DNA of 64,000 bases from Candolleomyces eurysporus (lineage: Eukaryota; Basidiomycota; Agaricomycetes; Agaricales; Psathyrellaceae), in NCBI GenBank assembly GCA_027579435.1, contig JANBPK010000742.1, positions 61,402 to 125,401 of the forward strand. The letters are read 5' to 3'. The notes beneath the pieces were generated by a model, which saw only the letters and a list, made by a program, of their open reading frames with translations, did no database searches and was not told the origin of the DNA. Position 1 is the first letter of the stretch; each line of letters opens with the position of its first letter. Shown here piece after piece: positions 35,869-46,813 of the stretch. A program made the position numbers and the translations under genes.

Positions 35869-36219
35869 GAAACAACAAGAACAAATACTCACGCTATTCC
35901 GAACGCCGTCTGGCGCAGCGTCGATATGGCGGGTGTTCAGAGAGAGCCAGCGAGGACACTCGGCCTCTGCACCTCTGCGAAAATATTCAGGGAGCCTCAC
36001 GGCCTGCGGTCTCTGGTTCCTGGGCCTGGCGGAATCGTCGAGTCGCGTCGCGTCGCGCGGGCGGCTTGTCGGAGGCGGTGCTTGGGAACAACAAGGGCAA
36101 ACATCGAAACAAGAGGATCACGTGTGGGGCGTGTTCTGTTGCAGGAACACGGGTTGGTCAAGAACCAAATCGCTTCTTCAGCGCCTGGCGCCTCGTTTCG
36201 CCGTTTCTCCCCTCGTCCG

Positions 36220-36225
36220 ACGCGT
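36220..36225. promoter_or_regulatory. MCB-like ACGCGT box next to CDC14
   Basis: ACGCGT, 24 bp upstream of the CDC14 ATG and about 460 bp from MBP1. The position near the translation start means it may lie inside the 5' UTR, which lowers its weight as a promoter element. Confidence 0.3.
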
Positions 36226-36248
36226 TGTCCCCCCTCCTCGTCGTCCCC

Positions 36249-38458
36249 AATGGCTCCAAAGTGCGAGCCTCTCTGTTCCTTTAGCGACAGGTGCCTATCT
36301 CTCCTTTCCGTCTCCGTGCCACTCGTCGCTCACCGCTGCATCGCAGGCTATACTTCACCACCTTTCCCCATCCAGCACCGAGCCCCCNAGGTGCTCAACA
36401 AGCTGGCTGCGGACCCAGAGAACACACCCACAATTCGCTCCAGACCCCACGGAGGCCCTTCCGCCTCCGCTGACGACGACCAGCATGCCCTGTACTATTA
36501 TTTCACGATCGACGACCAGCTTTTGTACCTCTCATTTTATCAAGACTGGGGTCCCCTCAACCTGGCCATGGTCTACAGGGCCTGCATCTTGATACACGAA
36601 CTACTTGAGGTCCGTCAGACACGCTTCCACCTCGCCCCCCTACACGTGTTGTTAACCAATCGATTTTCAGGATACTGAACTAGCAAATCACCGTCTGGTG
36701 CTTTACGCTTCTGATGACCCAAAGAAGAAGGCCAACGCTGCCCTCCTCATTGCTCTCTATGTCGTAAGTTTGTACCCTCTGCCCACAAAGTATCTTATGT
36801 TGATTCGTATTTAGATGATTGTAATGCGCCGCGCACCTTGGGAGGCCTTCCATCCAATTGCAGAATTACAGTTCATGCCTTTTAGGGACGCTGGCAGAGG
36901 TCCCGCTGACTTCAACCTGAACATCCAAGACTGTCTCTGGGGTATTTGGAAGGCGATGCAGCACGGTCTCTGTGACATGAACGAATTCAGCGTGGAAGAA
37001 TACGAATATTACGAGAAAGTGGAAAATGGCGACTGGAACTGGTTAACTCCGGGGTTTATCGCATTCGCATCACCGCTGGATAAGGAATGGATGAGGAGTC
37101 AGAGGGAGGCCAAAGAGGCCCAATCCAATCCCGCTGCAGCGCTCTCTCGTTCCACATCTGGGAGCAGCAATCTTGCCCTGCAACGGAAGCTTAGCCCCCC
37201 CCTTCCAGAACTGCCTCGACTACTTTGAGAAACGCAACGTCAAACTCGTTATTCGACTGAATACCGAACTCTACGACCGCAATACCTTCATTGACCGTGG
37301 GATTGACCACATGGAGCTCTACTTTGACGATGGAACAAATCCGACGGATGAAATCGTCCGCACTTTCCTGGACACCTGTGATCGAATCATTGAAGATGGA
37401 GGGGCCATTGCTGTTCACGTACGTTTTCGTGTCATCAATTCGGCGGACTGGGCTCACTAACGCGATCACTCAGTGCAAGGCTGGTCTTGGGAGGACCGGG
37501 ACCCTGATAGGCGCATACCTCATCTGGAAATACGGCTTCACAGCCAGTGAAGCCATCGCATTCATGCGCATCGTTCGTCCAGGTAGCGTTGTTGGTCCCC
37601 AACAACAATACATGTACCTGAAGCAACTGGAATGGGCAAAATGGGCAGCTATGGACGAAGCGAAGAAAGCATCGACCCAAAAACCCGCTGCTGCCGCCAC
37701 CGCTACTGGAACTGTTGCCACGCCCGTAACGCCCCCTGCAGATTCGGATGAGGAGATGCCGCAGGCAGCAACACCACCCATGAACACCGTTTCCCTCCCC
37801 CCNTGTTACACCAAGTCGACACATCGCCATAGCCGCGGCGAAGGCAAAGGATATTGCTCCGCCTGGACAGCCACGGAAAACTCCCAAGGCGAAACGTGTC
37901 GCGCAAGAATTGGAAGATGATGAAGAAGAGAACGACATTCTCCCAGCACTCGGTGTCGCTCCAGTCACTAAGAAAGCCAAAACCACTACCCGGACCCTAA
38001 CATCGTCAGAGCAACCTACCCGAATCACTCGCTCAACAGCAGTAGCCACGGATAAATCCAACGTCAGGCGAGGAGGACCCTCGTTGCGTGCTCCCGAGTC
38101 ACCTGTCAAAGGTGCCCGACCCCTTCCCCCCAATAAGATTCCCCGACTCGCTGCTCCAGTGCCGCGGCCCAACACTAGAGCAGCTGCAAACTCGCAGCTA
38201 CCACAGACCCGTTTACGCGCGGTAAATCCTCCCACTTCTCCTACACCTTCTCGATTGCCTACCTTAGTTCCTTCTAAGCGCAATCAAGCTGGAACCTCAC
38301 TGGGCGAGGCGGCAAATTCGAGAGCATCAAAGAAAACTGAGTGGGTGAACAAGGATCCCACAGGAATTGTTGTACCCGCCTCCAAGTCAACGAGACCAGG
38401 TCTCCGGCCTGTCCGTCGTAGGCGCAGTAGCTTTAGTGCTGCCGACGTGGTTGCATGA
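36249..38458 (+). CDS. CDC14: dual-specificity phosphatase CDC14
   Basis: Exons 36249..36289, 36347..36609, 36671..36763, 36815..37418, 37474..38458; 660 aa after dropping N at 36388 and 37803 and one C of an eight-C run at 37195..37202. The phosphatase reverses CDK phosphorylation at mitotic exit and cytokinesis. Domain A is visible as [24 protein letters not shown], then [14 protein letters not shown]. Domain B contains [19 protein letters not shown] and the loop [16 protein letters not shown] with catalytic Cys334 and Arg340. [18 protein letters not shown] follows. The catalytic loop begins exactly at the start of exon 5. The 230-residue tail is disordered with basic Ser/Pro sites. The exon lengths become multiples of the expected phase only with the three corrections, which supports them as sequencing artefacts. 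Confidence 0.92.
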
Positions 38459-38787
38459 GTTCACTTTACCCCTCGTTTCTATGTATGTACTCCTTTCTTT
38501 CACGTCTCTTCATGTTTCGTGCATTTTTTTCCCATTACCAGTTTCTCGTCAATGGGCGTCAAATTATGCATTGGCACTGATCGTTGCTATCAACGTCTTT
38601 CCTTCGCCGCTCGTCCACATTTGTTTCTGGATTCAATAATGGACCTCCCCCCAATGGTGCATTTTTCTTCACTACCCACATCTCCCATCTTTATCGCATT
38701 TTCACGCACGCGCAGTAATATGTATTATGTACACCAGCAGACATCACCGCTACAATACACTTTAGCATTGGTATCTATCTTTTCATT
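38459..38787. other. convergent intergenic region CDC14 / HEM12
   Basis: A 329-bp AT-rich and pyrimidine-rich region between two stop codons, presumably both 3' UTRs. No coding or RNA feature was seen. Confidence 0.5.
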
Positions 38788-40119
38788 CTACTGTGCAGAA
38801 TACTTGTGCACGCATTCCAGGAACCACCGCATATCTTCAGGATCGACTCCAGGGGTGATACCATGACCGAGGTTTGCAATCCAGCCGCCGCCACCTGCTC
38901 GGAAGGCTTCACACATCCGCTTCACGGTACGCTCGATGGCGTCCCGACCGCCGTAGAGGACGTTGGGGTCCATGTTCCCTTGGAGGGCGACCTTGTCTCC
39001 GACGAGACGACGCGCCTCGACGGGGTCGATGCACCAGTCCAAGCCGAGGACGTCGTATCCGCCCTCTTGAGCCAATTTTGAGAGTGCAAAGTTTGCACCT
39101 TTGGCGAAGAGTGTCATCGGGACGCCGGGGATGTTTTCCTCAGACAGGCGGCGGCGGACTTGGGTCGAAATGTGCTTGAGGGTGGGGAGCGAAAATTCAT
39201 CAAAGTCGTGAGGACTGAGTTCCCCTGCCCACGAATCGAACACTTGGAGAAGCTAACAAAATCAATCAAAAATAGCAAGATTGTCAGCGGACGTTCAAAG
39301 AAGTGGGTTGGAGAGGAAGATGAAGAAACTTACTTGAGCACCGGCCTTGACCTGTCCGACGAGAAAATCGACACAAACATCTGCGATCCGTAGCAACAGA
39401 GCCTTGGATTCTTCCGGGTACCTAAACAACCACGACTTTGCCTTTTGCAGGGTTTTGCTGCCCCCGCCTTCGATCATATAAGCGAAGAGCGTCCATGGCG
39501 CACCGCAGAAGCCGATCAAGGGCACAGCGCCATCCAGCCCTTTCCGCGTTTGCGTTATAGCGTCGAAAACATACCCCAATTCCTTGTTCACGTCGACGTT
39601 CTCGGAGAGCTTGCTGATATCCGCAGGCGTGACGAGGGGGTCGGGGAACGAGGGACCGGGGTTCATCAGCACCTCCATCCCCATAGCCTGCGGAACGACG
39701 AGGATGTCGCTAAAGATAATTGAAGCGTCCAGTAACCCGTGGTACCTTCTGATAGGCTGCAGGGTGATCTCCGTAGCGAGGTCGGGCGTTCGACACACTT
39801 CGAAGAATTCGTGCGATTCGCGGACTTTNGCGAAATTCTTTTTTTTTTATGCATATGCATATTGGATTAGATTGGATTGGAAGGAGGGGTGGGGTGATCG
39901 TCAGTCAGAGAGTCGCCCAATTGGATTCAAGCTCGCGAATATTGCAATTTACCGGGAAGGTAGCGACCAGCTTGTCTCATTACCCATACAGGTGCATGCT
40001 CGGTCTTTTCTCCTGGAGATCGGATATGAATAAGAGGTAGAATGACAATAGGTAGTCGTACCTCTGGCTGCGCGAAGCAGTAGATCGTTCTTGAGAACTG
40101 GGAAGTCGTGTGCTGGCAT
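38788..40119 (-). CDS. HEM12: uroporphyrinogen decarboxylase
   Basis: Exons 40062..40119, 39953..40012, 39334..39837, 38788..39252; 361 aa with the N at 39829 dropped. It removes four carboxyl groups from uroporphyrinogen III to give coproporphyrinogen III in the cytosolic part of haem synthesis. Signature 1 is PVWVMRQAGRYLPEFRKVR, spanning an intron, and signature 2 is PLIGFCGAPWTLFAYMIEGG. Further conserved segments are DASIIFSDILVVPQAMGM, VDFLVGQVKAGAQLLQVFDS, GLDWCIDPVEAR, ALQGNMDPNVLYG and NLGHGITPGVDPEDM. Length matches the family. Intron 2 (39838..39952) is 115 nt, long for this genome, and includes a T run beside the acceptor and a palindromic atgcatatgcat. The ATG at 40119 gives the usual short N-terminus before LLLRAARGE. 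Confidence 0.97.
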
Positions 40120-40297
40120 TTCCGTCGACTGGATATCTGTCGTGCTGTAGATTGCTGAAGTTTGAACTGAACTAGATGCTGCGGGAGCCTGGAGAGAGGT
40201 AATTATATTTTATCACGTGCAATGCCGAAGCGACGCGCCTTCAATATTGCAGCCGCTGGTCTCATCTACTCTCGACCTCGATGCTCCTTCGACTGAA

Positions 40298-41042
40298 ATG
40301 CCTATAACACCAGACGATCTCGTACAAGAGTCAGTGCCGACAGTCGTATTATCTGGTGCAGCCTATGGACTTCTGTCAGATGGGAGAAAGCAGGTCTAAT
40401 CGACAAGCTCAGGCAAGAGCTAATGGCCAAGTACAAGGACAGTGAGGTTCGTCTTCCTCAGACCGCTCACAGTGCATGTTCTCTGGCGGCTTACCTCGCC
40501 GTGCATCTCCTTGTATGTACAGGAGTACCAAAAGTTTGCATCTCAGATACGAGAAGCGACCTCTTTGACCTTCTCTGAGGCTGTCATTGGATCCTTGCCT
40601 CTACCCGAACTTACGGAGCATATGAGCCAAGAAGCGATCCGGTATGCGACATCCCCCGCTAGCTACGATGCCCTCGATTAAGCGTCTGAAACCAGAGACT
40701 CTCTGTTGGAAGACACCATCCAAAAGTCTGGGGTTCTGTCTGATCCAGCCCTGGAATCAAATGTTCGACCCGCGTTGGAAAGGATCCTCAGAAGAAAGAA
40801 GATGGCAGAGCTTCGAGCTGCTCAAGGACAGGATAATTCAGGTTTGTGCTCCCTCTTACTTGCCGAGGAAACATAGTTTATTTGCCACAGATGGAACTCC
40901 CGCTCATATGACACCCTCGGTTATCGAAAATGCAACACCACAACAAGCCACTCCTCTCGATGCCAACGAGCCTTTGCCATCTGATTCACCGAAGAGAGAA
41001 GGATGTGAAATGGATGTGGACGCCGCACCTCCTCAATCTTGA
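40298..41042 (+). CDS. SHG1: SHG1/BOD1-like COMPASS-associated protein
   Basis: Exons 40298..40329, 40380..40446, 40523..40641, 40696..40841, 40891..41042; 171 aa. The first 60 residues carry the domain shared by yeast Shg1 and animal BOD1: DDLVQEWEKAGLIDKLRQEL followed by MAKYKDSEEYQKFASQIREA. The middle has LLEDTIQKSG, ALESNVRPALERIL and RRKKMAELRAAQGQ, and the C-terminus is acidic and Pro-rich (DVDAAPPQS). In yeast Shg1 is an accessory subunit of the Set1 H3K4 methyltransferase complex in the nucleus. The frame upstream of the ATG stays open and a GTG at 40217 is in frame, but the domain starts directly after the ATG chosen. Exon 4 was placed by finding the only acceptor (AACCAG) that avoids a stop. 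It is divergent from HEM12 with 178 bp between starts. Confidence 0.7.
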
Positions 41043-41332
41043 TGCGGAGTACATTTCATTTTAATGTCCCTGGAGCACCCTTCTTCCGCCATATCTTGGA
41101 AGACTGTACGCAGATTCGAACCTTCAAGTTCTATTACCCAACCCTCTGAATCTCGAAATCTGAATATCGTCCGCGCTATTTTNTCCTTGCTACACAAGTT
41201 TCCACTACCGTGACACCAATAATATACAATCCAGATACATGATTCGTAGATAGAATAGAATAGCGTCCGCTGTCAAGATANCCTTCACCAGCGATTATGC
41301 GGCCAGAGAATGACCGTCAAATCTTTAGNACC

Positions 41333-43511
41333 TCACAACTCCTCGGCTTGGATGAGAGATACNGCTTTCTCAGAGCGAGGTTTTATCGAACATTTGAAAG
41401 GCTTGGGATGGCTGTCAAANACGATACATGNTCAGGGATTGNCAAGGNGTCTGTTGTCGGCGATTAACGTACCTGATCGTTCCAGTCGTATTATCATGGA
41501 CTGGTTCGATAACTATGCCGTTCAGGACGTATTTTGAAATGTCGAAGACGGCCAGTGCAGTAGCGCACATGATGAAAACAGTNGCATCTGCGAGATGTGA
41601 ACCTAGACACAAATTTGAATAATGCTCCAAATGGAGGAGGCAGGGAGTTTTCTTACCAGGACACGTNCTGACCAGACGATACATTAGTCATGAGTTGAAA
41701 GGATGCAGACGCAAAAGGGTGCTCACCTTCGTCCGAATCCAAAACAAAACCCTGTCGGGTCAGGCTCTGGAAGACGGCCATCCTCAGGCAAGAAACGATC
41801 CGGGTTGAATTCCATGGGGTTCTTGTACGTCCGTGGATCATGGGTCATCTTCCTGGAGCGATGTTAGAGACCATCCCAACGCCTACGCCACTATGAACTA
41901 ACCAAATGTTGGGAATTACTAATGAGCCCTTAGGGATATAGTATCCATCATGAATATCATCCTGGGTTGCTCGATGTGGGACAGCTGTTTCCGCCCTCAG
42001 AGACAGGAGTAAAAAAAGAGAGGACAAGGGGAACGTACCAGTTGGTACCACAGTGTTCCAGCGAAACACCTCTTTTGCGAGTGCGTTGACGTAGGGGAGA
42101 CGCTCGCGATCTGCAAATGAAGGTAGCCTGTCGGTTCCGATGACGGCGTCAATCTCTGCTTGTGCCTTTTTCGCCACCGCAGGGTTCATTGTCATAGCCA
42201 GGAAGAAGGCGTAGAGCGAAGAGACCGTCTGTATGGAAATTTTTAAACTGTGAAAACCTCTTCAGTGTGAAAGGCAACTTACAGTATCAGCGGCTCCTGT
42301 NGAAACAGTCANAAGATGAGAGGCAGTTCGCNNTNNAATNNATACGCCGACACCCACCGGAGTATAAGCTCGCTGCGCTCCACTTGAGGTCAAACTCCTC
42401 TTCTGAACTGAGTTCCTTGCTTTCTAAAAGGACGGAAGTAAACGATACGGGAGCGACACCGGCAATCTAGACGAAACCGAACGTTTAGCTTGTGNCGGTG
42501 GCGAGGACGTCGATGCATTTACCATTTGCTGCTTCACGAACGTGAATGGCTGTTCAACCATCTGCACCAAAGTGCGCGACCACTCGTCTGCTGTTTGGAG
42601 GAAGCCGGCACCGGGGAACCACTTGGGAACATACTTGACTGGAAAGGATGTAAGNAANGGAATAGTAGGCGATGATTTCTTCATCGGTTCACTCACGCGC
42701 AGGGATAAGATCGACCAGGTACCCTCCAGGGGCGGTGGCCAGAGAGAACTGCTTTGTAGCTTTATCTGCGAGCTCAATGAAGGGGTCACGATTTTCTTTA
42801 ACTTCGTAACCGTAAGAGACTTTGAGGACAACCGCGCCAACGCTCCTGTTGATTTCAAAAGTCAGAAACGGGTCCTACTCGAACGTCGCTAGTGAGCTCA
42901 CCTTCGAATGTGGGAGGACAGATCCTCAGGTTTCGCCAGAACGCGCCTCACGAAACGGTGAATTTCCTGTTCTTCAATTGGCAGGAAACGCTGCATAGAT
43001 GAGTGGCTACCAATCAACTGGTGAAAGAATCGCCGGAATCGTCGGAAACGGTCGCCATACGGAAGGAGAACGAGCGTGTTTTTCCATCCTACGAGCTCAC
43101 CGCCCATTTGCAAGACAGGCCGATCTGAATAGATGGAACTTTTCTTGTCCAGCATCTCGAAAGCAGCTTTCGCAGAGCTCAGAATTATAAGGGGTTGGCC
43201 CAGAACGGTGACGGAGCAGATATCACCTAGGAAGGACAGTAAGTTAACAGTATTCGGCAAGCTCAACGAGAGAGCCACTTACCCCATGCATCACCCCATT
43301 GAGCAAAGGTCAACCACTCCTTCTCGGAGGGCATATCCAGTAGGTTGCCAANGAGTGGCAGTCCTTTGGGTCCCGGAGGCAANTGNGCCAATGGCTTCCG
43401 ACGAATGAAGCGCGGGAGTAGGACCAGCAGCAGCACGACGACGCCACAGCCAGCAAATACAACACACGTCGAGGCCATGAAGGACGAGAGGGGGGTAGTG
43501 GGAAGGAACAT
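41333..43511 (-). CDS. cytochrome P450 monooxygenase (OrdA-like, microsomal)
   Basis: Twelve exons: 43283..43511, 42902..43226, 42697..42845, 42523..42638, 42358..42466, 42283..42296, 42039..42228, 41903..41984, 41727..41852, 41657..41667, 41473..41602, 41333..41411; 519 aa. A membrane anchor (CGVVVLLLVLLP) is followed by the proline hinge LPPGPKGLPL and RFFHQLIGS. The I-helix lies around exons 5-7, here GAADTTVSSLYAFF. Later motifs are ExxR in AKEVFRWN, MEFNPDRFLPEDG, and the haem loop FGFGRRTCPG with Cys449. Exon 6 (14 nt) and exon 10 (11 nt) are microexons; the second carries the haem-ligating cysteine. C-terminal HPKPFKCSIKPRSEKA is typical of agaric P450s. The substrate is unknown. Start could instead be the ATG at about 43478 (MASTCVV). 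Many N characters occur in introns. Confidence 0.87.
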
Positions 43512-44817
43512 GGAAAAAATGATTACTACCTCTGAAGACGAACAGATTTTAAGTAAAAACATCAAGCTCCAAGGCTAGGGACGAGAAATAGGATCAATCC
43601 CAATCTGGTTTGGGGAATAAGACGCTGGCAGCAGCTTCTCAGTAATCCAAACTCGAAGAAGTCCGCGGTGTCGTGCCTTGACGTTCTAGATTTTGGCAGC
43701 TAAAGGACACGAGGTGGATACAGACGTTACTAGGGTGCGATTTGCGCATATTTTTCTACCTTTAGAGTGGAAATGAAACGTCCTGATGAGGAAGAGAGCG
43801 CTCGTATCACCGTCCCCGAATTTGGAATCCCAGCAGCATTGGCTCAAGTGGCATCGCGTCAAGAGAATATGGAGACGACGATGAGAGAGCCGGTCTGCCG
43901 AGGAGCATTGGGATGTTGGGCCCCTTGCTAGCATCAAGTCGTCCAGCCATGGCTCACCCTGGGATTTGCAAGAAGGGATGCCACGAGGCGTGATTTTCCA
44001 GCGAAAAGGGTATTTGGCTGATCAGCCACGTCTTGGGAGACTGAGGAGAACATTGCCAGTTGGATCGTGGCGGCGTCGAGAGCCGCTCTGCACGCCACGG
44101 TCAGTGCAAGGACCGAACCTGAACCACCGTCCTCTCATCCAGTAAAGAGTCGTGATCCTTTCCGAGTCCGCAACACCGTTCTCATCCAGCATTTGCTTCG
44201 TTTCCGCAATGGGCCGAGCTGAGAAAATTGGAGCGGCGACGTCAATGGCCCAAGTAAGAGTGACATCCACTTGAAGTACTTCACAACTCATAACGTCGGC
44301 AGAATAGCAGTATCGTTGGCATATTGAGAGTCCCAATCTCATCTACGTTCGTTGACAGTGTAAAGTATTCGGGTGATAGACCGGAAGGGAAGAACGAGGG
44401 CAATGTCACTGGTGGAAAAGACCACCGCGGTCCGGGCAGAACCAACGAAGGCGTGGGACTCCCTGGGTCCCTTTCAACAGTGCGTACCACATAGTCAAGT
44501 CGGATTCGAGCTAAGCAAGTAAGAGAAAATGGATGGTTCAACGATCCGCAAGAACTAAGAGATACATAATTCCCATGCAATGGCTCCTCCAAGATGATTC
44601 CGATATGTTACAACAGATTGAATGTTTAGTCCAAAAAATACATTGGCAACCGACGGTCATTCTCTAGTGTTAGACAGACGGTTCGGCCGTGGTAGCTGAC
44701 TGTAACGAAGCCCGTGAATGGTGAGCCGAGGGAGACGGTCACATAAGGAATAAAAATCTTACTTCAGGCTCCTGCTGGCGAGAGTCTCGGGATTGATAAT
44801 CTTGCATTGTGTCAATT
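43512..44817. other. 1.3-kb stretch with no recognised gene
   Basis: Lies between the P450 start and the DUF6534 stop, both minus strand. Minus frames at 43686..43937, 44022..44342 and 44281..44592 are open but show no family motifs. They could be pieces of one spliced gene (the last reads into a TELRxxx-free, Pro-rich stretch) or chance frames. The P450 promoter should be in 43512..43800. Confidence 0.4.
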
Positions 44818-46813
44818 TTAATCGAGATATTCGTAGGCCTCTTCGCTGAGTGTGAGATCAAGGTGGCGAGCATGAGCCTCAAAAAACTTACGCTAGACGT
44901 TAGAGGTTTTGAACCCGATTTCGCGAATGATTCGAGGGAAAAGGACAGTTCGTCTGTGTCTTCACCCAAACCGCGTATACTCTTTCGAGCATTCAAAGTT
45001 GCCAGAACGGAGTTGCTATATACTTTTCGAAGAATGAGATTCAGTCATACCTATGGGAATAGCCAATACGTACGACGTCCGAGGCTGAAATAGAAGGCGA
45101 CATAAATCAAGGTGTGCCCCCAAACAAGAATCTACGGGTTTTCATCGTCAGTGCCAACTTCAAGGAGGTAGACAACATTACTCACCGATACCAGCGATCC
45201 GATCGCACACAGGCTCGTTAGAAAGCCAGTGCTGACAGTGAAGAGGATCTAATAATAGAAATGAGGCGACGATCCGGGTGTCGGTGCGTTCGACTCACTA
45301 ATCTGCTAATCATGGTGTCCGACCTGAAGTGCAAGCTTAATACACGGCACTTTCTGAGCGAAGGCTGTTTACCTTTTGAACCCAGTTCTTGACCTGTGCA
45401 AGAAAAAGAAAAGCGCGCCCGTAATCAAGATGTCTGCAACAACTCCAACGATGTTCACAGTGATAGATAGCCCCTGTCAAATGTATTCAGGCCACCATTC
45501 CGACTCGACAGGAGAGAAGTCTACCTTGAGCTGCGCGAGATCCGCCCATGTTCGAAGACGCATGCTGCAAGGACGAGTTGAGCGGCCTCGATCAACACGG
45601 AAGATACGTGTCAGGCTTACGATTTGATAGTGAAAGCTGGATTCAGTTCAATAAGGGCTAGATGAACAGAGATAGAGAATCGTCTTACCAACTGAGGACC
45701 CTGTTGTAGATCCATTATGAGCCACATGTGCGACGATTTTTTNGTGGCGTACATACCAAACTCGGCTAGGACGAGTGCAGCCTGTAGTCCAAGTAAGCTC
45801 AGGCAGTGAGTGGCCATTCGGTGGGACTCACCACTGTGGCGGTCAAGACGGTGTTCTCGTTGCTGACTGTGTGCTTTCAGTATGCAGGCTCGTCAGGAAT
45901 GATCAGCACTCACGGCGCCAAACTCGCAGAGTCAAGAACCTGAAAAATGTTGGTGAGAAGCGTTCGGAAGGGCAGTACGAAATCTCTAACCCTTGCACCA
46001 GAAGACCAGTGAATCCCTGAAAGCGGAGGCAGGGTAGTCAGGAGACCGTAGGGCGGCGGTTCATGCAACTCACATTAAACAAGACTTCTAGCTGTGATGC
46101 CGAAAGGTGAGCATCCTGGATTGGGTGTGGATGCTGACGACATACCAATATGCTCCTGCGCCGCGGAGCGAATCGTAAGCTGAGTTGGCTCGGCCGTGGA
46201 GTGAAAACTTACCACACAAGATGGTCCAAACTTGGAGGGGCTGCGTAGTTTGTGACTAGATAATAATACACTAGAGTCGGATCCGTCGGAAATGAAACTT
46301 GGGAGGTAGGGTAAGGGCAGCACCGACCGGTATGAGATATCAATATTTGATGGGTCGTGTCGAACAACCAGACAGCGATGACCTGGTGCCCACCATCAGC
46401 CTGAGATTGACAGAATGAAAAAGTTGCTCAGACCAAGGTTTTTATGTACCAGACATCCTACAGAGGTAACCTTCAGAGCGCTTCGAAGCGAATAAAAAGT
46501 ACAACTTACGTTCCGATAGTGATTGAAGTAGTACCACGTCTGAACACACGAAACTACAGGTATCTTGTAAGAAATGTGACACTCTCCATCTCAACTGAAA
46601 ACGTGCCTCCATACAACCTAAGCGAGAAACCGTCAAGTCAGCTTGGTAGCAGATGCCGATAGAAAGCACATGAGCTTACACTGATGCACAAATTAGCCCG
46701 ACCAGAGAGGCACCCATTCTGTTTGCCCGAAAATGTATCAGAGCAGTAGGCGAGGGATTCATGGTAGATACATACGTGTTGTCGAGAGGGAGAGGAGCTC
46801 CGAGGGAGGTCAT
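44818..46813 (-). CDS. DUF6534 multi-pass membrane protein with 22 exons
   Basis: Twenty-two exons: 46776..46813, 46680..46718, 46607..46617, 46510..46553, 46434..46457, 46328..46382, 46213..46255, 46146..46155, 46074..46091, 45991..46016, 45914..45939, 45832..45866, 45757..45781, 45689..45700, 45621..45657, 45535..45574, 45373..45473, 45299..45323, 45186..45248, 45074..45131, 44892..45022, 44818..44838. They sum to 882 nt, 293 aa, with every phase consistent. Segments match the agaricomycete DUF6534 pattern: GAPLPLDNTMGASLVGLICA, CVQTWYYFNHYRND, LFDTTHQILISH, NGFTGLLVQGFLTLRVWRLS, HRSRTGFKRSDTMI, FTVSTGFLTSLCAIGSLVS, YSNSVLATLNARKSIRG. Seven membrane helices are expected. Function is unknown. 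Exons of 10, 11 and 12 nt are smaller than most predictors allow. Intron 46554..46606 begins with GC. Confidence 0.83.

Larger units (their letters stand above)
35757..36248. other. divergent promoter MBP1 / CDC14
   Basis: A 492-bp GC-rich region between the two starts. It carries two ACGCGT boxes (35863 and 36220) and a GCGTCGCGTCGCGCG cluster near 36047. Plus-strand open frames spanning it (35755..36678) are extended shadows of CDC14 exon 2. Confidence 0.6.

Noticed and set aside
35755..36678. 307-codon frame across the MBP1-CDC14 promoter
   Set aside because: Only its end matches CDC14 exon 2, and its 5' part would remove the normal short N-terminus; the ATG at 36249 with an intron gives the conserved reading.
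39838..39952. Palindrome atgcatatgcat and gattggatt repeats as a regulatory element
   Set aside because: They fall inside an intron of HEM12 and nothing links them to a known site.
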